Shown here one piece after another: positions 31,401 to 41,276 of a stretch of 64,000 nucleotides of DNA. Every line of letters begins with the position of its first letter. Within the stretch, counting starts at the first letter, position 1. The notes under the pieces were generated by a model. It made no database searches, was not told where the DNA came from, and saw only the letters and a list, made by a program, of their open reading frames with translations. Made by a program: the position numbers and the translations under genes. The stretch lies in assembly GCA_013420905.1 (NCBI GenBank), contig JAAXNY010000001.1:6386001-6450000 (forward strand), written 5' to 3'. Source of the DNA: Collybia mongolica (lineage: Eukaryota; Basidiomycota; Agaricomycetes; Agaricales; Clitocybaceae).

Positions 31401-32883
31401 CCTGTTTAGCCATAGTCTTAACCACTGCATAATTGTGGTGAGCCAGTCTTCTGTGCCATAAGGACAAGTCCAGAGGAAGGGTAGAGGCAACATTAGCATA
31501 CTCTGAAATGCATTGGACTGTTCCATCAAGCTGGGCACAGTTGTTGGACTTGATTGTGGCAGAGAACAAGGCCTGAGATGAGTTCTTGAGTCTGAACCAC
31601 AATGCTTGACTGTCAATCACAATCTTGAAACCCTTTGCTCTGGTGAGGTATAGGATAGAGAGGAGGTTGTTCCGAAGCCTAGGTACATGTAGGACTCTAG
31701 TGAACTCCACTGGACGCAGATTCTGCCCTTTTACTACAGGATTAAACACAACTGTCCCAACCCCAGCTGAATATATCACACTATTGTCTGCCAGCCTGAT
31801 TGGTACAACATGAGGGCGATAATTATGCACCCAGTTGCAATGTGGGGTCATATGCAAAGAGGCCCCAGAGTCTGGAAGCCAATTGAAGTCAGCATCTAGT
31901 TGGAGTGGGCCAGACAGATCAGAATGATCTGGGAGGGAGGTACTTGCATTTCCAGCATATTCTGTGACATCCTCATCAGAGGCATTGTCTTGTGCCTTGT
32001 CCTTTTTGTCCTTGGATTCCTCCTTGGATTTCTGTGCCTTGTTTGCAGTCTCCTTGCGCTTTTTGCCTTTATTTTTGCCACCATTTGAAGTCCCATTAGA
32101 CTTCTTTGCCTCCTTTTGTGCATTGATGTACAGTGTGCACTTGGTCTGGATGTGACCCCCTTTGCCACAGAAATGACAACTGTTTCCTGAGGTGGATGCA
32201 GCCATGGCAGTGTGCTCTTCTGCCCTTCTGCGACGAGATTGGTCCTCAGTAATGAATGCCTGATGGACTTTTGACTTGTCCAAGTCAGAAGTGAGGAGTA
32301 AACTTGTCACAAAGTGATTATAGTCCTCAGGAAGAGCTCTAATCAAAGCCATGGTTGCTAGTTCTGAGTCCATGTCAGCCAGAGTATACTTCTCTGACCT
32401 AAGACTTTTGACATTGGTGATGGCTTTTTCAACTCTGTTAATAAGAGTTTGAAGGGACTCTTCCTCTTGCTTTCTGATGGAGAACAAGTCATCCAGGGCA
32501 TTAAAGCAAGGTCCAGGATGCTTCTGGACATGTACTTTGGCTAGTGCCTCCCACATTTTGACAGGATCCTCAGCAATTCCATTGAAGTGGACTCTCTGGG
32601 GTTCCTCAACCATAAAGAAGATCTGGTCAGCTGCCTTTTCAACTTTGATGAGGTAGGCTTCCTGTGCATCCAGTTGCTCTTCTGTAGGAGGGCTACTGAG
32701 GGAGGGCACTCTAGTAATGCCTTTGACAATCCTCCAGCTGCCATTAGCCCTAAGCCAGGCAGACATATCAGATGCCCAGGAGGTGTAGTTGGTGTCATTG
32801 AGGAGGGGAAAGGTAGGTTTTGTAAGAGACATGTTGGTAAGGAGTGAAAATGGGGTGTTAACCTCTGTGCAAGTTTGTATCAA
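28498..32883 (-). CDS. Copia Gag-Pol polyprotein
   Basis: 1,461 codons without interruption. The likely start is the Met at 32832 (residue 18, MSLTKPTFPLLNDTNYTSW), where the conserved Gag N-terminus begins. Domains in order: UBN2-type Gag; zinc knuckle CHFCGKGGHIQTKC near residue 237; aspartic protease with LPDSGASLHM near 337; integrase with an HHCC domain (HRRLAHHNY ... CEACLVGK), HSDLHGPM, DDKGGEY and NGVAERANRT; reverse transcriptase (WVFKVKRNSDGS, PIYIDDITLA); and RNase H ending with STTEAEYVAAVEAGKE near 1370-1390. The integrase-before-RT order defines Copia/Pseudoviridae. It should be self-sufficient for retrotransposition. Nothing essential is visibly missing. Confidence 0.95.
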   Translation of the reverse strand: MIQTCTEVNTPFSLLTNMSLTKPTFPLLNDTNYTSWASDMSAWLRANGSWRIVKGITRVPSLSSPPTEEQLDAQEAYLIKVEKAADQIFFMVEEPQRVHFNGIAEDPVKMWEALAKVHVQKHPGPCFNALDDLFSIRKQEEESLQTLINRVEKAITNVKSLRSEKYTLADMDSELATMALIRALPEDYNHFVTSLLLTSDLDKSKVHQAFITEDQSRRRRAEEHTAMAASTSGNSCHFCGKGGHIQTKCTLYINAQKEAKKSNGTSNGGKNKGKKRKETANKAQKSKEESKDKKDKAQDNASDEDVTEYAGNASTSLPDHSDLSGPLQLDADFNWLPDSGASLHMTPHCNWVHNYRPHVVPIRLADNSVIYSAGVGTVVFNPVVKGQNLRPVEFTRVLHVPRLRNNLLSILYLTRAKGFKIVIDSQALWFRLKNSSQALFSATIKSNNCAQLDGTVQCISEYANVASTLPLDLSLWHRRLAHHNYAVVKTMAKQELGTGMDMNSTTKPDPICEACLVGKMKSKSYPSTGNCATQPLELIHSDLHGPMTTKSHSGALYWITFIDDFLDFRAVMALKEKSQAFQAFQKFKAYAENHWKDKGYTIKTLQDDKGGEYMSKEFIQFTDHCGITRRHTCRNTPQQNGVAERANRTMSDDITAMLAESKLPPSFWEHCMDAQVHIWNRIPMLVAPKTPHYGWFGTKPDISHLRVWGCTSYVFVQKDKRKTLQSHMEKCVFIGYADGYKGWKFYNPTTKKTMISDKAEFDERYFPGLKTSGSVPVPSGPPPPNFVGPNCPDSSPVPDSSNMPDFGGYDDDNNDDNLKSAPKCPAPAPVPIPPAAQAPPVQHNVQIPNIDPANYPLPNEQHDPDLDDGPVRPRGRKPPKGTVLPTRKSSRATRPPQEYWIVRPSKPVLDDGDSDIEANFTCGEMDEDGFEFVHFAGAALGPEPDPQNWHLAMKSKDADKWKKAVDEEIESLTQNGTWDIIDLPQDRKAIGSGWVFKVKRNSDGSIECYKARLVAKGCAQRPGIDYNEVFAPTFRPAALRLILAIAGIEDMELHSVDITSAFPNGDLEEDIYMRPPPGYVVGNKVLKLKKSLYGLKQAARQWNKKLHGVLDSMGFTRLESDCSIYLYVKGEVKIIVPIYIDDITLASKSNAEIDRTVKELSKHFKLRDLGPTQFLLGVEIIRDHPNHTISLSQRQYIVDMLEKYNMTDCNPISTPMTPGLILSQSMCPQTDAEREEMQNVPYLSLVGSLQYLVSMTRGDLAAGVAKLARYNSNPGPKHWAAAKHMLRYCKATMDYKLTYQANGEPLEFKTYCDASHADCVDTGRSTGGYVTILGGGAIGWSSKMQPIVTLSTTEAEYVAAVEAGKEILWMQSLMQELGYPIQNSSILMIDNMSSLNVTRNPEHHGRMKHIDTRLFWLREKVESGIISTYHIPGTAQVADILTKAVTLPKVQYCREMMGIKP

Positions 32884-33223
32884 CAGGAATACAACCAGGT
32901 TCCCTTGAAAATAACAAAGGGCAGGGTTCCAAGTTGAGCCTTCAGGAGTGTGTGCAGGAAAGGAGTGCTGAGAGTATTCTACTGTAACTACTGAGCAATC
33001 CTAATTGTAGCACCTCCAGGATCACCAGGATGATTACTGGGATATTTCCTAGGTAGGATGAAAACCAACCCACTGAAGAGTATGGTCCCAAAAGTTGGAT
33101 GCCCTTGTAACTAAAGGGGGTGCAACACACTATAAAGGCAAAAAATGCAAACAGAGGGTGCAAAAATGGCACTGGTGAGTTGTATACTTGAACTAGAGCT
33201 CTTAGAGCGTGGGGCCCATAACC

Positions 33224-33413
33224 TGTTAAAGGTGGAAGCCTAGAGCTGGAGTCCTGAGTAAGAAACTGGGGACTCCAGAATGAGCTACTCTACACCCATA
33301 TACCTGTAGGAACAATAGTAGAGTACAATAAACAATGGAACAATAGAACAATAGAACAATGAAAGAAGCAAAACAATACCAAGCTAAGCTATATATACAG
33401 GTCAATTCTAACA
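33224..33413 (-). repeat. 5' LTR of the Copia element
   Basis: 190 bp, TGTTAAAGG to TCTAACA; abuts the predicted primer binding site on the element strand. Confidence 0.93.
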
Positions 33414-33554
33414 TTTGCTTCCCAACAAAAATTGTCAATTGCCACCCTTCTGCATCTCGAACTCATTTTCTTTTTTTCGACCCTCCATTTGGCCACTACC
33501 CCTAACCCTAATATGATTACATAAGGGGGTTGGTTCCTGACTGCTGCTATCTTA

Positions 33555-35042
33555 TATTTACCTGAAATACAAAGAGGATTGAATTCTCTATATATTGACA
33601 TATGTCACATGATCTATTTCATCACATAAGCATACCAAATACATGACAACAATCTGAATGCTCATTTAGTGTCCATGATCCTGGGAAAAGTAAGTTCTGA
33701 TGGTTTTTGTGCACAGGCATTGCTTGTTTGCTTGGTAACATTTTCCCAGGGTCACATGACCTCTATAAACTATCATCTAACATTGTTTCTAGTCATTTAC
33801 AACTTCCTGAATGTGGAATGGACTTATTTCTCCTAAGAAAAGAAATAAAGAATGAGTACTCGCCACACACAGTGTTGGCCCACTCCACCCAAGTAGGGAC
33901 TCAGACTCTCAGAGATATAGGTTAACTATTTGGCAATATAAGCTTGTTAGTCCAAGCTGCTTGTTATTATAATGACCCCCTGCTGCCTACTCTTGGCCAT
34001 TACTGGCAATGGCTGGGTGCCACATCACCCATTAGCCTTGTTGTCAACCACCACCACTACATCCCCAGCTGCCCCAGCCATCACCTCCCTGTCTTATGAT
34101 TGTGCACAACACTTCCAAATACAATGCCAGGTCCCACTGCCATGGATACCACCACCCTCTCAGTAATAATAACAACTGCCAAATCACAATAATAAGAGTT
34201 GCAACGAGAACCACAGAGGCATCTGCCACATCACCAGTGACTGCCTGCCCACATCTGCTAGTGAGCAGCTAGCATGGTGGACATGGGTGGTACAGTAGTG
34301 TATTCCATATGGTAGAACCATCACCTGGTGGGTGGGTGTGCACCCCTGGATGTGCTGTCTAGACCAAGTAGTGCCAACCACCCCTGTGCCCAAACCAGAT
34401 GTGTGTAAGGTGAGTGCATATGTGCCCCACATCTAGTTGCTCAGATATACCTTTCTCTATTGTATATACACCTACATGCTGCTGTATACCTTGAGACTAC
34501 CTTGGTGTAATTCTATCTACCTTGTGATATGTTCTTATCCCTTTCACAAATATTAGTTTAATTCTTACTGACACTTTACCCCTGTACTATTTGCACAGCT
34601 TTAGTGGGCTTATATAGACTTCTGGTACCCCCACAGTATTTATCCAATGTACCTATATATAGATTGGGCTGCCCAATTATAGACAGCACCTTTGCAATGA
34701 ACTAGGCCCAGATTTCTTGCAATAAAGCCCACTTAGTCCTCTGTTGCCCCCTTCCCTGTGTAGCTGAACCCTGCTGCTCATATCAATGCCCTCTTCTAAT
34801 ACTTAGTGTGATGTCACCCTCTAGAACACCACTGCATACGGGAGGCCACCTACTGCAGCAACATGCAAACACAACCCATCCCTTGCACATCACACACCAG
34901 CAAGCACTAATGCAAAATCAAATAAGGGGGCAGTGGTAGCTGAGGACAGTAGGGGAGTGGCAGGCTTGTGTGGGGGACAAGTTCTTGTGTAGACTTATAT
35001 TTTAATTGATGTAAGGAAGTAATATCAATCCAAATGCCTATA
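33555..35042. other. Fold-back remnant and unassigned AT-rich DNA
   Basis: 33555-33770 is the central part of the broken fold-back copy (compare the reverse strand of 37720-37955). The rest has no recognisable gene: a CCA-rich low-complexity patch near 34040-34160 and no open frame with recognisable protein. No inverted or tandem repeats were seen by eye. Confidence 0.5.
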
Positions 35043-35913
35043 ATAGAAACAAGTTCCCACAGTATTGAAATGTACATCAACTATTCAACATTTAACATTT
35101 TATTTCTAGCCTTGCATCCTGGGTTAATCAAGAACTTATCAGATGTACTAAAAATAGAAATATCATCATCAAAAACAAAGTTTAAACAAATGTACATATG
35201 CCTGTTGAGTGTTTTTTCTTGAATTATCACATACTATTTTTAACCATACTCATATAGCTAGCCATTGTCAAGATATTGAGCATTATAGATTCCAGGAGCA
35301 TCCACATTGACTTGTTTGGCTATGCTTTTGGCCAAGTAATATATGAACACTATATTATTAAAATAGATATAACAAGAGATTATAATCAAATTTAGAAAGA
35401 TACAAACAAATACAAATATACATTTTCTGATGTACCCCTCTATATGTCTAGGAGTAGTAGCAACTTCAATTTTGTATTTGCTGAGATATCCATCATCTAA
35501 ATTGTGGGAACTTCATTGATATTGTTTGTTTGGCCAGACATTGGCAAAGTAATATACAGATGACATTCATTACGAGTCCTTATGTTTACATAAGTAACTC
35601 GTTCATCATCCTGGGTTTGCGGGGAAAATTCAGCGTACCCAACAAGATCCAGTGTTGTTTTTCACACGGTTAGTAAGTTTGAAGTGTTCCGAGATTTCAT
35701 TAGAACATGATCAGTAAACATTTTGAAGTACATCAGTAAGACTTTGTAGTCGTGGAAATATTTTTCTAACTGTGGGAATCAAAATTAGCCGACGCGCGGA
35801 TTTCGAGCAAAAAAGGCAACTGCTAACATGGGCCGCATTTAATAATATAAATTCGAGTTAATTGGTCTTTTTCTTGGGATATCTCAAGAATTAATTAATA
35901 ACTGTCCACTGCA

Positions 35914-35983
35914 TAATCATGCTTACGTTTGTCAACTACACTGTTAGCTCTAACAGCATAGTTGACAAACGTAAGCACGATTA
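35914..35983. repeat. 70-bp near-perfect palindrome
   Basis: Centre between 35948 and 35949. Arms read TAATCATGCTTACGTTTGTC and the matching complement, with only a few mismatches over 35 bp. It lies in a 400-bp non-repetitive insert (about 35575-35990) within fold-back element 2, so it could be part of a separate small insertion. Confidence 0.85.
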
Positions 35984-36017
35984 CAAGACACTTGTTCTGC
36001 TTTGGGTCAAACTTTTC

Positions 36018-36750
36018 CCACAATACAAAACATTGCATATCTCAACAATGACAAGACCTATGGATGCAATTTAAATTGCTACTACTAGATATGGTGAGGG
36101 GCTACCCAATGTAGATATTTACATGTATTTGTATTTGTTTGTACACCTTCAAACATCATGATCAAAAGCAGCTCTCTCACGACAAGCATGTTACAAATCA
36201 ATATCAAGTATATGACTTTGCCACACAGCTGGCCAAACAAACAATAACATCAAAGTTCCCACAATATAAATCATTGCATATCTCAACAACAACAAGGCCT
36301 ATGGATGTAATTTAAATTGCTAGTATCAGATATGGTGAAGTAGTACCTCATGTATACATTTGTAAGTGTTTGTATTTGTTTTTATCCTTCTAAACCTCAT
36401 CAACAACAAATTTCTTGCTACATATTATAAATGAATACTGTCTGTATATCATTTCACCACACATCTGGCCAAATGAACAATAATACTAAAGAAATTTCCC
36501 ACAATATAGATGATACTTATCTCAACAAATACAAAGCTGATGGACATGCTACTACTAGACATTGTATGTGTTTATTTATATGTGTTTGTAGTTGTTTGTA
36601 CCCTTCCAAATCTCATTATCAACAACAACCTTTTACTACATATTACAAATGAATATGACCTGTATATTACTTTGTCAACATCTGGCCAAACAATCAATAT
36701 TAATGAAATTCCCACAATATAGATGATGCATATCTCAGCAAATACAAGGC
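36018..36750. repeat. Degenerate tandem units of about 240 bp
   Basis: Each unit begins with a CCCACAATATA-like motif followed by TATCTCAACAA and about 130 bp later TTGTATTTGTTT. Units near 36018, 36259, 36498 and 36713. Identity decays along the array. Confidence 0.6.
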
Positions 36751-37187
36751 TAACAGAGACGATTGAAATTCCTACTACTCCTAGACATATGGAGGGGGTA
36801 CCAGGAAATGTATATTTATATTTGTTTGTACCTTTCCAAATTTGATTATAATCTCTTGTTATATCTATTTTAATATCACATTTATACATTACTTGGCCAT
36901 AAGCATAGCTAAACAAGTCAATGTGGATGCTCCTGGAATCTATAATGCTCAATATCTTGACAATAGCTAGCTATATGAGTATGGTTAAATATAGTATGTG
37001 ATAATACAACAAAAAACACTTAACAGGCATATGTACATTTGTTTGAACTTTGTCTTTGATGATGATATCTACTTTTAGCATATCTTATAAGTTCTTGATT
37101 AACCCAGGATGCAAGGCTAGAAATAAATTGTTAAATGTTGAATGGTTGATATACATTTCAATACTGTGGGAACTTGTTTCTATTATT

Positions 37188-38482
37188 ACAAGTTCTTTAT
37201 CAACCCAGGTTTCAGGCAAAAAATTGATTCATTGATTGATTCATGGATTCATATTTCAACACTGTGGGAAAATATTTCCATAATGGGATTTTCTTCTCTT
37301 GTGGCTTTTTACAGCATTTCTCTACAAATACAAAGTATTGTGACATAATTTGCATGTATTTGGGATGCTTACATAATGCTTTTGATGATGCCATCAAATT
37401 TATGCATATCTAATATTTCAAAGTGTTGTGTTTCAAATCTATTTTGTGGTTTTCTCCATAACCAGTAAAGCTATTAACTTTGTTTTTATATATTTAATAT
37501 GTACAAACATGGCTCTACAATTTCCTTGTTGAGCATGTTTTTCCCACAGTCTATTTTGAGTGAAATATTAGAAATGTCCATATTCAGCTAGTTTTGAAGG
37601 TCTGTGTGTTATGTCAGGGGTGAACAAATATCTTATAACAACAATGACCCTTACCAAATATGACCCTTGTGGGAAACTACACTAAACATTGGAATAATCA
37701 ACAACTACTACTATATTTACTCGAAATACAAAGAGGATTGATTTCAATGCCTGTGCACAAAGCCCAATGCCATAGCTTGCCTGGTTATGGAGAAAATACA
37801 AAAACCATCAGAACTAACTTTTCCCAGGATCATGTACACTAAATAAGCATTCATATTGTTGTCATGTATTTGGTATACTTATGTGGTGGAATAGATCATG
37901 TGACATGTGTCAATAAATAGAGAAATCAATCTAATTTGTATTTCAGGTAAATATAGTAGTAGTTGTTGATTATTCCAATGTTTAGTGTAATTTCCCACAA
38001 GGGTCATGTTTGGTCAGGGTCATTGTTGTTATAAGATGTTTGTTCACCCCTGGCATAACACACAGACCTTCAAAACTAGCTGAATATGGACATTTCTAAT
38101 ATTTCACTCAAAATAGACTAGGAAAAACATGCTCAACAAGGAAATTGTAGAGCCATGTTTGTACATATTAAATATATAAAAACAAAGTTAATAGCTTTAC
38201 TAGTTATGGAGAAAAACACAAAATAGATTTGAAACACAACACTTTGAAATATTAGATATGCATAAATTTGATGGCATCATCAAAAGCATTATGTAAGCAT
38301 CCCAAATACATGCAAATTATGTCACAATACTTTGTATTTGTAGAGAAATGCTGTAAAAAGCCATAAAAGAAGAAAAAACCCATTATGGAAATATTTTCCC
38401 ATGGTGTTGAAATATGAATGAATGAATCAATCAATCAATGAATCAACTTTTTGCCTGAAAACTGGGTTGATAAAGAACTTGT
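37188..38482. mobile_element. Fold-back element 3 (most complete copy of the family of 26871)
   Basis: 1.3-kb inverted-repeat element. Left arm 37188-37745 and right arm about 37925-38482 are complementary over some 550 bp. Outer ends are ACAAGTTCTTTATCAACCC. The centre includes TGCCTGTGCACAAAGCCC. No coding capacity. It sits five bases from fold-back element 2, so the two are directly adjacent. Flanking duplication not clear. Confidence 0.85.
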
Positions 38483-38483
38483 C

Positions 38484-38612
38484 TTTAGTAAACTAAAGAA
38501 CTCATAATCATTGTACTCTTTGATCTCCACCCCATTCTCATTTGCATGTTTGAGGAGTTCCTCAGTTTTGTCTTTGAGGTAGTACATCAGCCTGGCAGTC
38601 TCCTCTGATCAA
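38484..38612 (-). pseudogene. Coding fragment of the old host element
   Basis: Minus-strand frame reads RLMYYLKDKTEELLKHANEN and then GVEIKEYNDYEFFSLLK before it is cut by fold-back element 3. Upstream an AG acceptor (GATCAG) suits an intron. Not recognised, but composition is protein-like and it lies on the same strand as the exons at 756-2538. Confidence 0.4.
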
Positions 38613-39261
38613 TAAAGTGCTTATATCACAGGTCCAATAGGAATTGTCAGAAATTGTCAACACCCATCTTTGGTCCCAGGGTGATACTGTGGCTGAGAGC
38701 ATTTTGGACAAATGCCAAGTGAGGCAAAGGGGCCCATAAACCATACACACCTATCAAGGCACATGTTGTATACAATGGGAGACTGTAAGGGGATTGCTTG
38801 TTCATTCACATCTAGCCATTGGGATCACTATTGCACAGCTCACATAGCATCACTGTTACATCTATCATTCTGACATGCACTGAGACATAATCTGCCAGCC
38901 CCTCTACCACTTTCATGCAAGATGTTTGTCACAGTGCAAACATAAACAAATGTCAAATTTGTCTACATGCAAAGTGGTAAGTACAATGGGATGGTTCTAG
39001 GAGCATGAAGTTGCTCACTAATTTCTGAGTACCAACAGGACCAAATACTGCCCTAGGATAAAGCCCCACTCGAGCAATATGAAAGTGCTGGTTTTAGGAG
39101 CCTGACTGCAACGTAGCTATGTAGACCATACTATCCGCTTTTTTCTCGGTACGTCAGACTAGGACTGATGTTTGTTTAGGCATGATAGCATTGTAATCAG
39201 CGTAAATTTGTGTACAGTTGTACCAGTAACTATACTGACATCCGAACATCCGAACAGTTAT
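38613..39261. other. Right end of the repeat half and boundary with host genes
   Basis: 38780-38875 matches 25735-25840 and 38880-38954 matches the window start in reverse. After about 39000 the AT-rich repeat character stops. The 39000-39261 stretch is the 3' flank of the GH79 gene with nothing else visible. Confidence 0.55.
38880..38954. repeat. Right copy of the inverted terminal sequence
   Basis: Reverse complement of 1-76 with a few substitutions and no large gaps. Confidence 0.6.
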
Positions 39262-41276
39262 TCAATGAAATTCAAGAAGGATGGCCTCTGTCTCCCCGAT
39301 ATTAACCCCTTCTGCAACTGCTATGTTATCGACCTTCAAGGTGCCAGCTATCCGCCCGTCGTTGGTTTCATAAGTCTGGCCGCCCCAAGTCAACCCAGAG
39401 GTATCTGTCGCGAGACTATGAATCACAACAGTCAGATTATTGGTGATATAGCAATGATATGCAAGACAGACCTTATTGCCAAGCGCTTGACGATCATCAT
39501 TGCAGGGGTGTTCGCTCTACTTCCAGTGAAGCTAAGGTCAAGATGCACGCTTGTTCTCACGTTGTCCATTGATAGATAGGCTTTGGAGTTGATCAACACT
39601 GCCCGCACAAGTTGACTGTCTTCGTAGAAGCCATAACCAGCAATTTGCGGATGGTCGATGGAAAGTTCTTGAACCTGAGCCCGACCAGTGTTTCCTAGGC
39701 CCTCGGCAGCAATGATAGCTGCGTAGTACTGTGATTGCACGTGAGGTGGGAGAGGGGAAGATAGTGGTGAACCATCGAGCGTTGAGCGCGTCAGAGTAGT
39801 GGGCTGGATCTATGAAACGCAGGTAAGAGTAAAGCATCAGGACCACATTATGTGGCGTACAAGACTATATTTGAAACCGATTCCAACATGGAAGAAGACT
39901 GACGAGATGCCAAGTTGTGTCCTGTTCACAAAAGTTGAGAGGTACGATGATGACTATGGGTCAAAACTCACGCGAACAGTGCATAGTCCAGAGTCCACAG
40001 GGCTGCACCCGCAGTGTTACTCACGCCAGGTGCACCCTATTATGTCAAACAATGTGAGTCTATAGATACAGAAGTGTTGTAACTCACATGACAAGAATAG
40101 CTATTTGTTTCACCGAGGATGTAGTCTAGACCTTGCGCACGAGTAGCCGCAATATCAGGTGTAAACACAGTTAAATTCCCGCGGATTGTCGACTTTGTCA
40201 TGAGATCCTGCAGGAGTCCACCGCTACCGGTGCAAAAGGAGCCACTATAACGATGTTGCGATATTCTAAGAACTATTTCAATAAAGCTCCTTCGTTGAAC
40301 ATGAAATTACATACGCAGAAATCAAATGGCCGGGTTCGGATGTGAGCAAACCTGCCTTGAATGCTGCTTGGGGTGAGAATCCCGTGGTCGTGTGCGAGGA
40401 GCCTGCGAAGGATGCTCCGAGGAATTTTGTGTGCGAAGTTGCACTAAGCCCAGCTGCAATGGAGACATTTTTGGCAAATGTTATCCAACTGTATACACAG
40501 TCAGCGATATGCATGTGAATTGCAAAATTGCATATGAAACTTACTCTTGTACCCATTGAGTCGAAGTATACGTGCTTGGCCTCAAACCATTGTTCTTGTA
40601 CAGGTCGGGCTCGTTGCCTATCTCCAGATAGTCTAGCACAATGCCAGCAGATGTGAATTCAGGTGAGGAAAATGTCTTGATGATGGAGCAGGTTTGTAGA
40701 AAAGCAGCCGTAACGTTGTTGGCACCAAGATTGACGCCCCAGGTAACATGGGTATCTAAACAAACGCGGATACAAAATGAGATGTATATTGGAGGACATT
40801 TGGTGGAATTGAGACAATACTTGAAGGAAGGAACCTTGTTGTGGCGTAGTACGAGTCACCCACAGTTATATTCGTTGCTTCAGGATATGGGACGGTCGCG
40901 GTGGGAGGCGGGAAAATTGCCTGAGCGAACTAACCAAAGGAATAGATGCCTTACTCCCTATGAAAACGGGGTCCAAATCACTCACGGCAATGTCTTGCCG
41001 GAAGTTAGTGTGGTCCTCACTATTAGCGCCTATTCGAATAAAAGGAGGTGCTCCAGTGAGCTGCTTCAAGTTGTCCAGCGTGTTATAGAAGAATTGATTC
41101 CGGGATGTTGTCCCAACCCAATCTGTCCACCGGTCCATCTCAATGGAAAGGGATATCAACGACGGGGAAACTGTTGGTACTGCAAGTGCCGCCACCAAAG
41201 GGATAGGGACATTGAGAGCAAGTGTACAAGATATTAGGGCGGCTGAGAGGAGAACTCGCATTCGAATTCGAGACAT
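39262..41276 (-). CDS. Secreted glycoside hydrolase family 79 (beta-glucuronidase-like)
   Basis: Spliced gene of several exons. Exon 1 starts MSRIRMRVLLSAALISCTLA, a signal peptide, then LSIEMDRWTDWVGTTSRNQF and PPFIRIGANSEDHTNF, hallmarks of fungal GH79 enzymes. Later exons give WGVNLGANN, YLEIGNEPDLY (acid/base Glu of NEP, near 40590) and YILGETNSYSCHG (nucleophile Glu, near 40100), then the C-terminal beta domain (ARTVQEL-like AQVQELSIDHP and DSQLVRAVLINS). The last intron lies near 39415-39470, and TGA at 39264-39262 follows GETEAILLEFH. It probably removes glucuronic or methyl-glucuronic acid from secreted glycans or arabinogalactan. No inactivating lesion seen; not every exon border was checked. 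Confidence 0.85.

Larger units (their letters stand above)
28160..33413 (-). mobile_element. Copia-type LTR retrotransposon, apparently intact
   Basis: Minus-strand element with LTRs 28160-28426 (3', 267 bp) and 33224-33413 (5', 190 bp), both TGTTAAAGG...TCTAACA, and a 5-bp duplication TTTGC (28155-28159 and 33414-33418). The LTRs are nearly identical except for length changes in the left copy: an extra segment with a repeated GGAGTCCTGAGTAAGAAACT and more copies of an AACAATAG unit. The primer site right after the 5' LTR is GGTTATGGGCCC, which can pair with the anticodon region of initiator tRNA-Met, as in Drosophila copia. A purine tract (AGGGGGGTA) precedes the 3' LTR. One uninterrupted polyprotein. 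Confidence 0.95.
27397..33552 (+). mobile_element. Decayed DDE DNA transposon hosting a Copia element
   Basis: Ends are inverted repeats: AGATAGCGGCAGTCAGGAAC at 27397 and, on the other strand, AGATAGCAGCAGTCAGGAAC ending at 33552, continuing similarly for about 32 bp. TA is duplicated (27395-27396 and 33553-33554), and the unoccupied site is visible in the related fold-back at 37710-37722. Without the Copia insertion it is only about 0.9 kb, so it is a deleted, non-autonomous copy that keeps a transposase remnant. Confidence 0.88.
35043..37183. mobile_element. Fold-back element 2 with internal tandem units
   Basis: 2.1-kb element with inverted arms of about 450-540 bp. Left arm starts ATAGAAACAAGTTCCCACAG and the right arm ends with its complement at 37183. 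TA flanks both ends (35041-35042 and 37184-37185). Matching internal landmarks include CAGGAGCATCCACATTGACT on the left and its complement on the right. Between the arms are about four degenerate units of roughly 240 bp, starting near 36018, 36259, 36498 and 36713, each with CCCACAATA and TATCTCAACAA. No transposase. Probably non-autonomous and able to form a large hairpin. Confidence 0.75.

Noticed and set aside
33224..33413. Right LTR of Copia considered as a solo LTR of another element
   Set aside because: Same ends as 28160-28426, same TTTGC duplication, and primer site and ORF in the expected orientation, so it belongs to the full-length element.
34000..34440. CCA/ACC-rich patch considered as a gene
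   Set aside because: Low complexity; no splice or start support and no protein family pattern.
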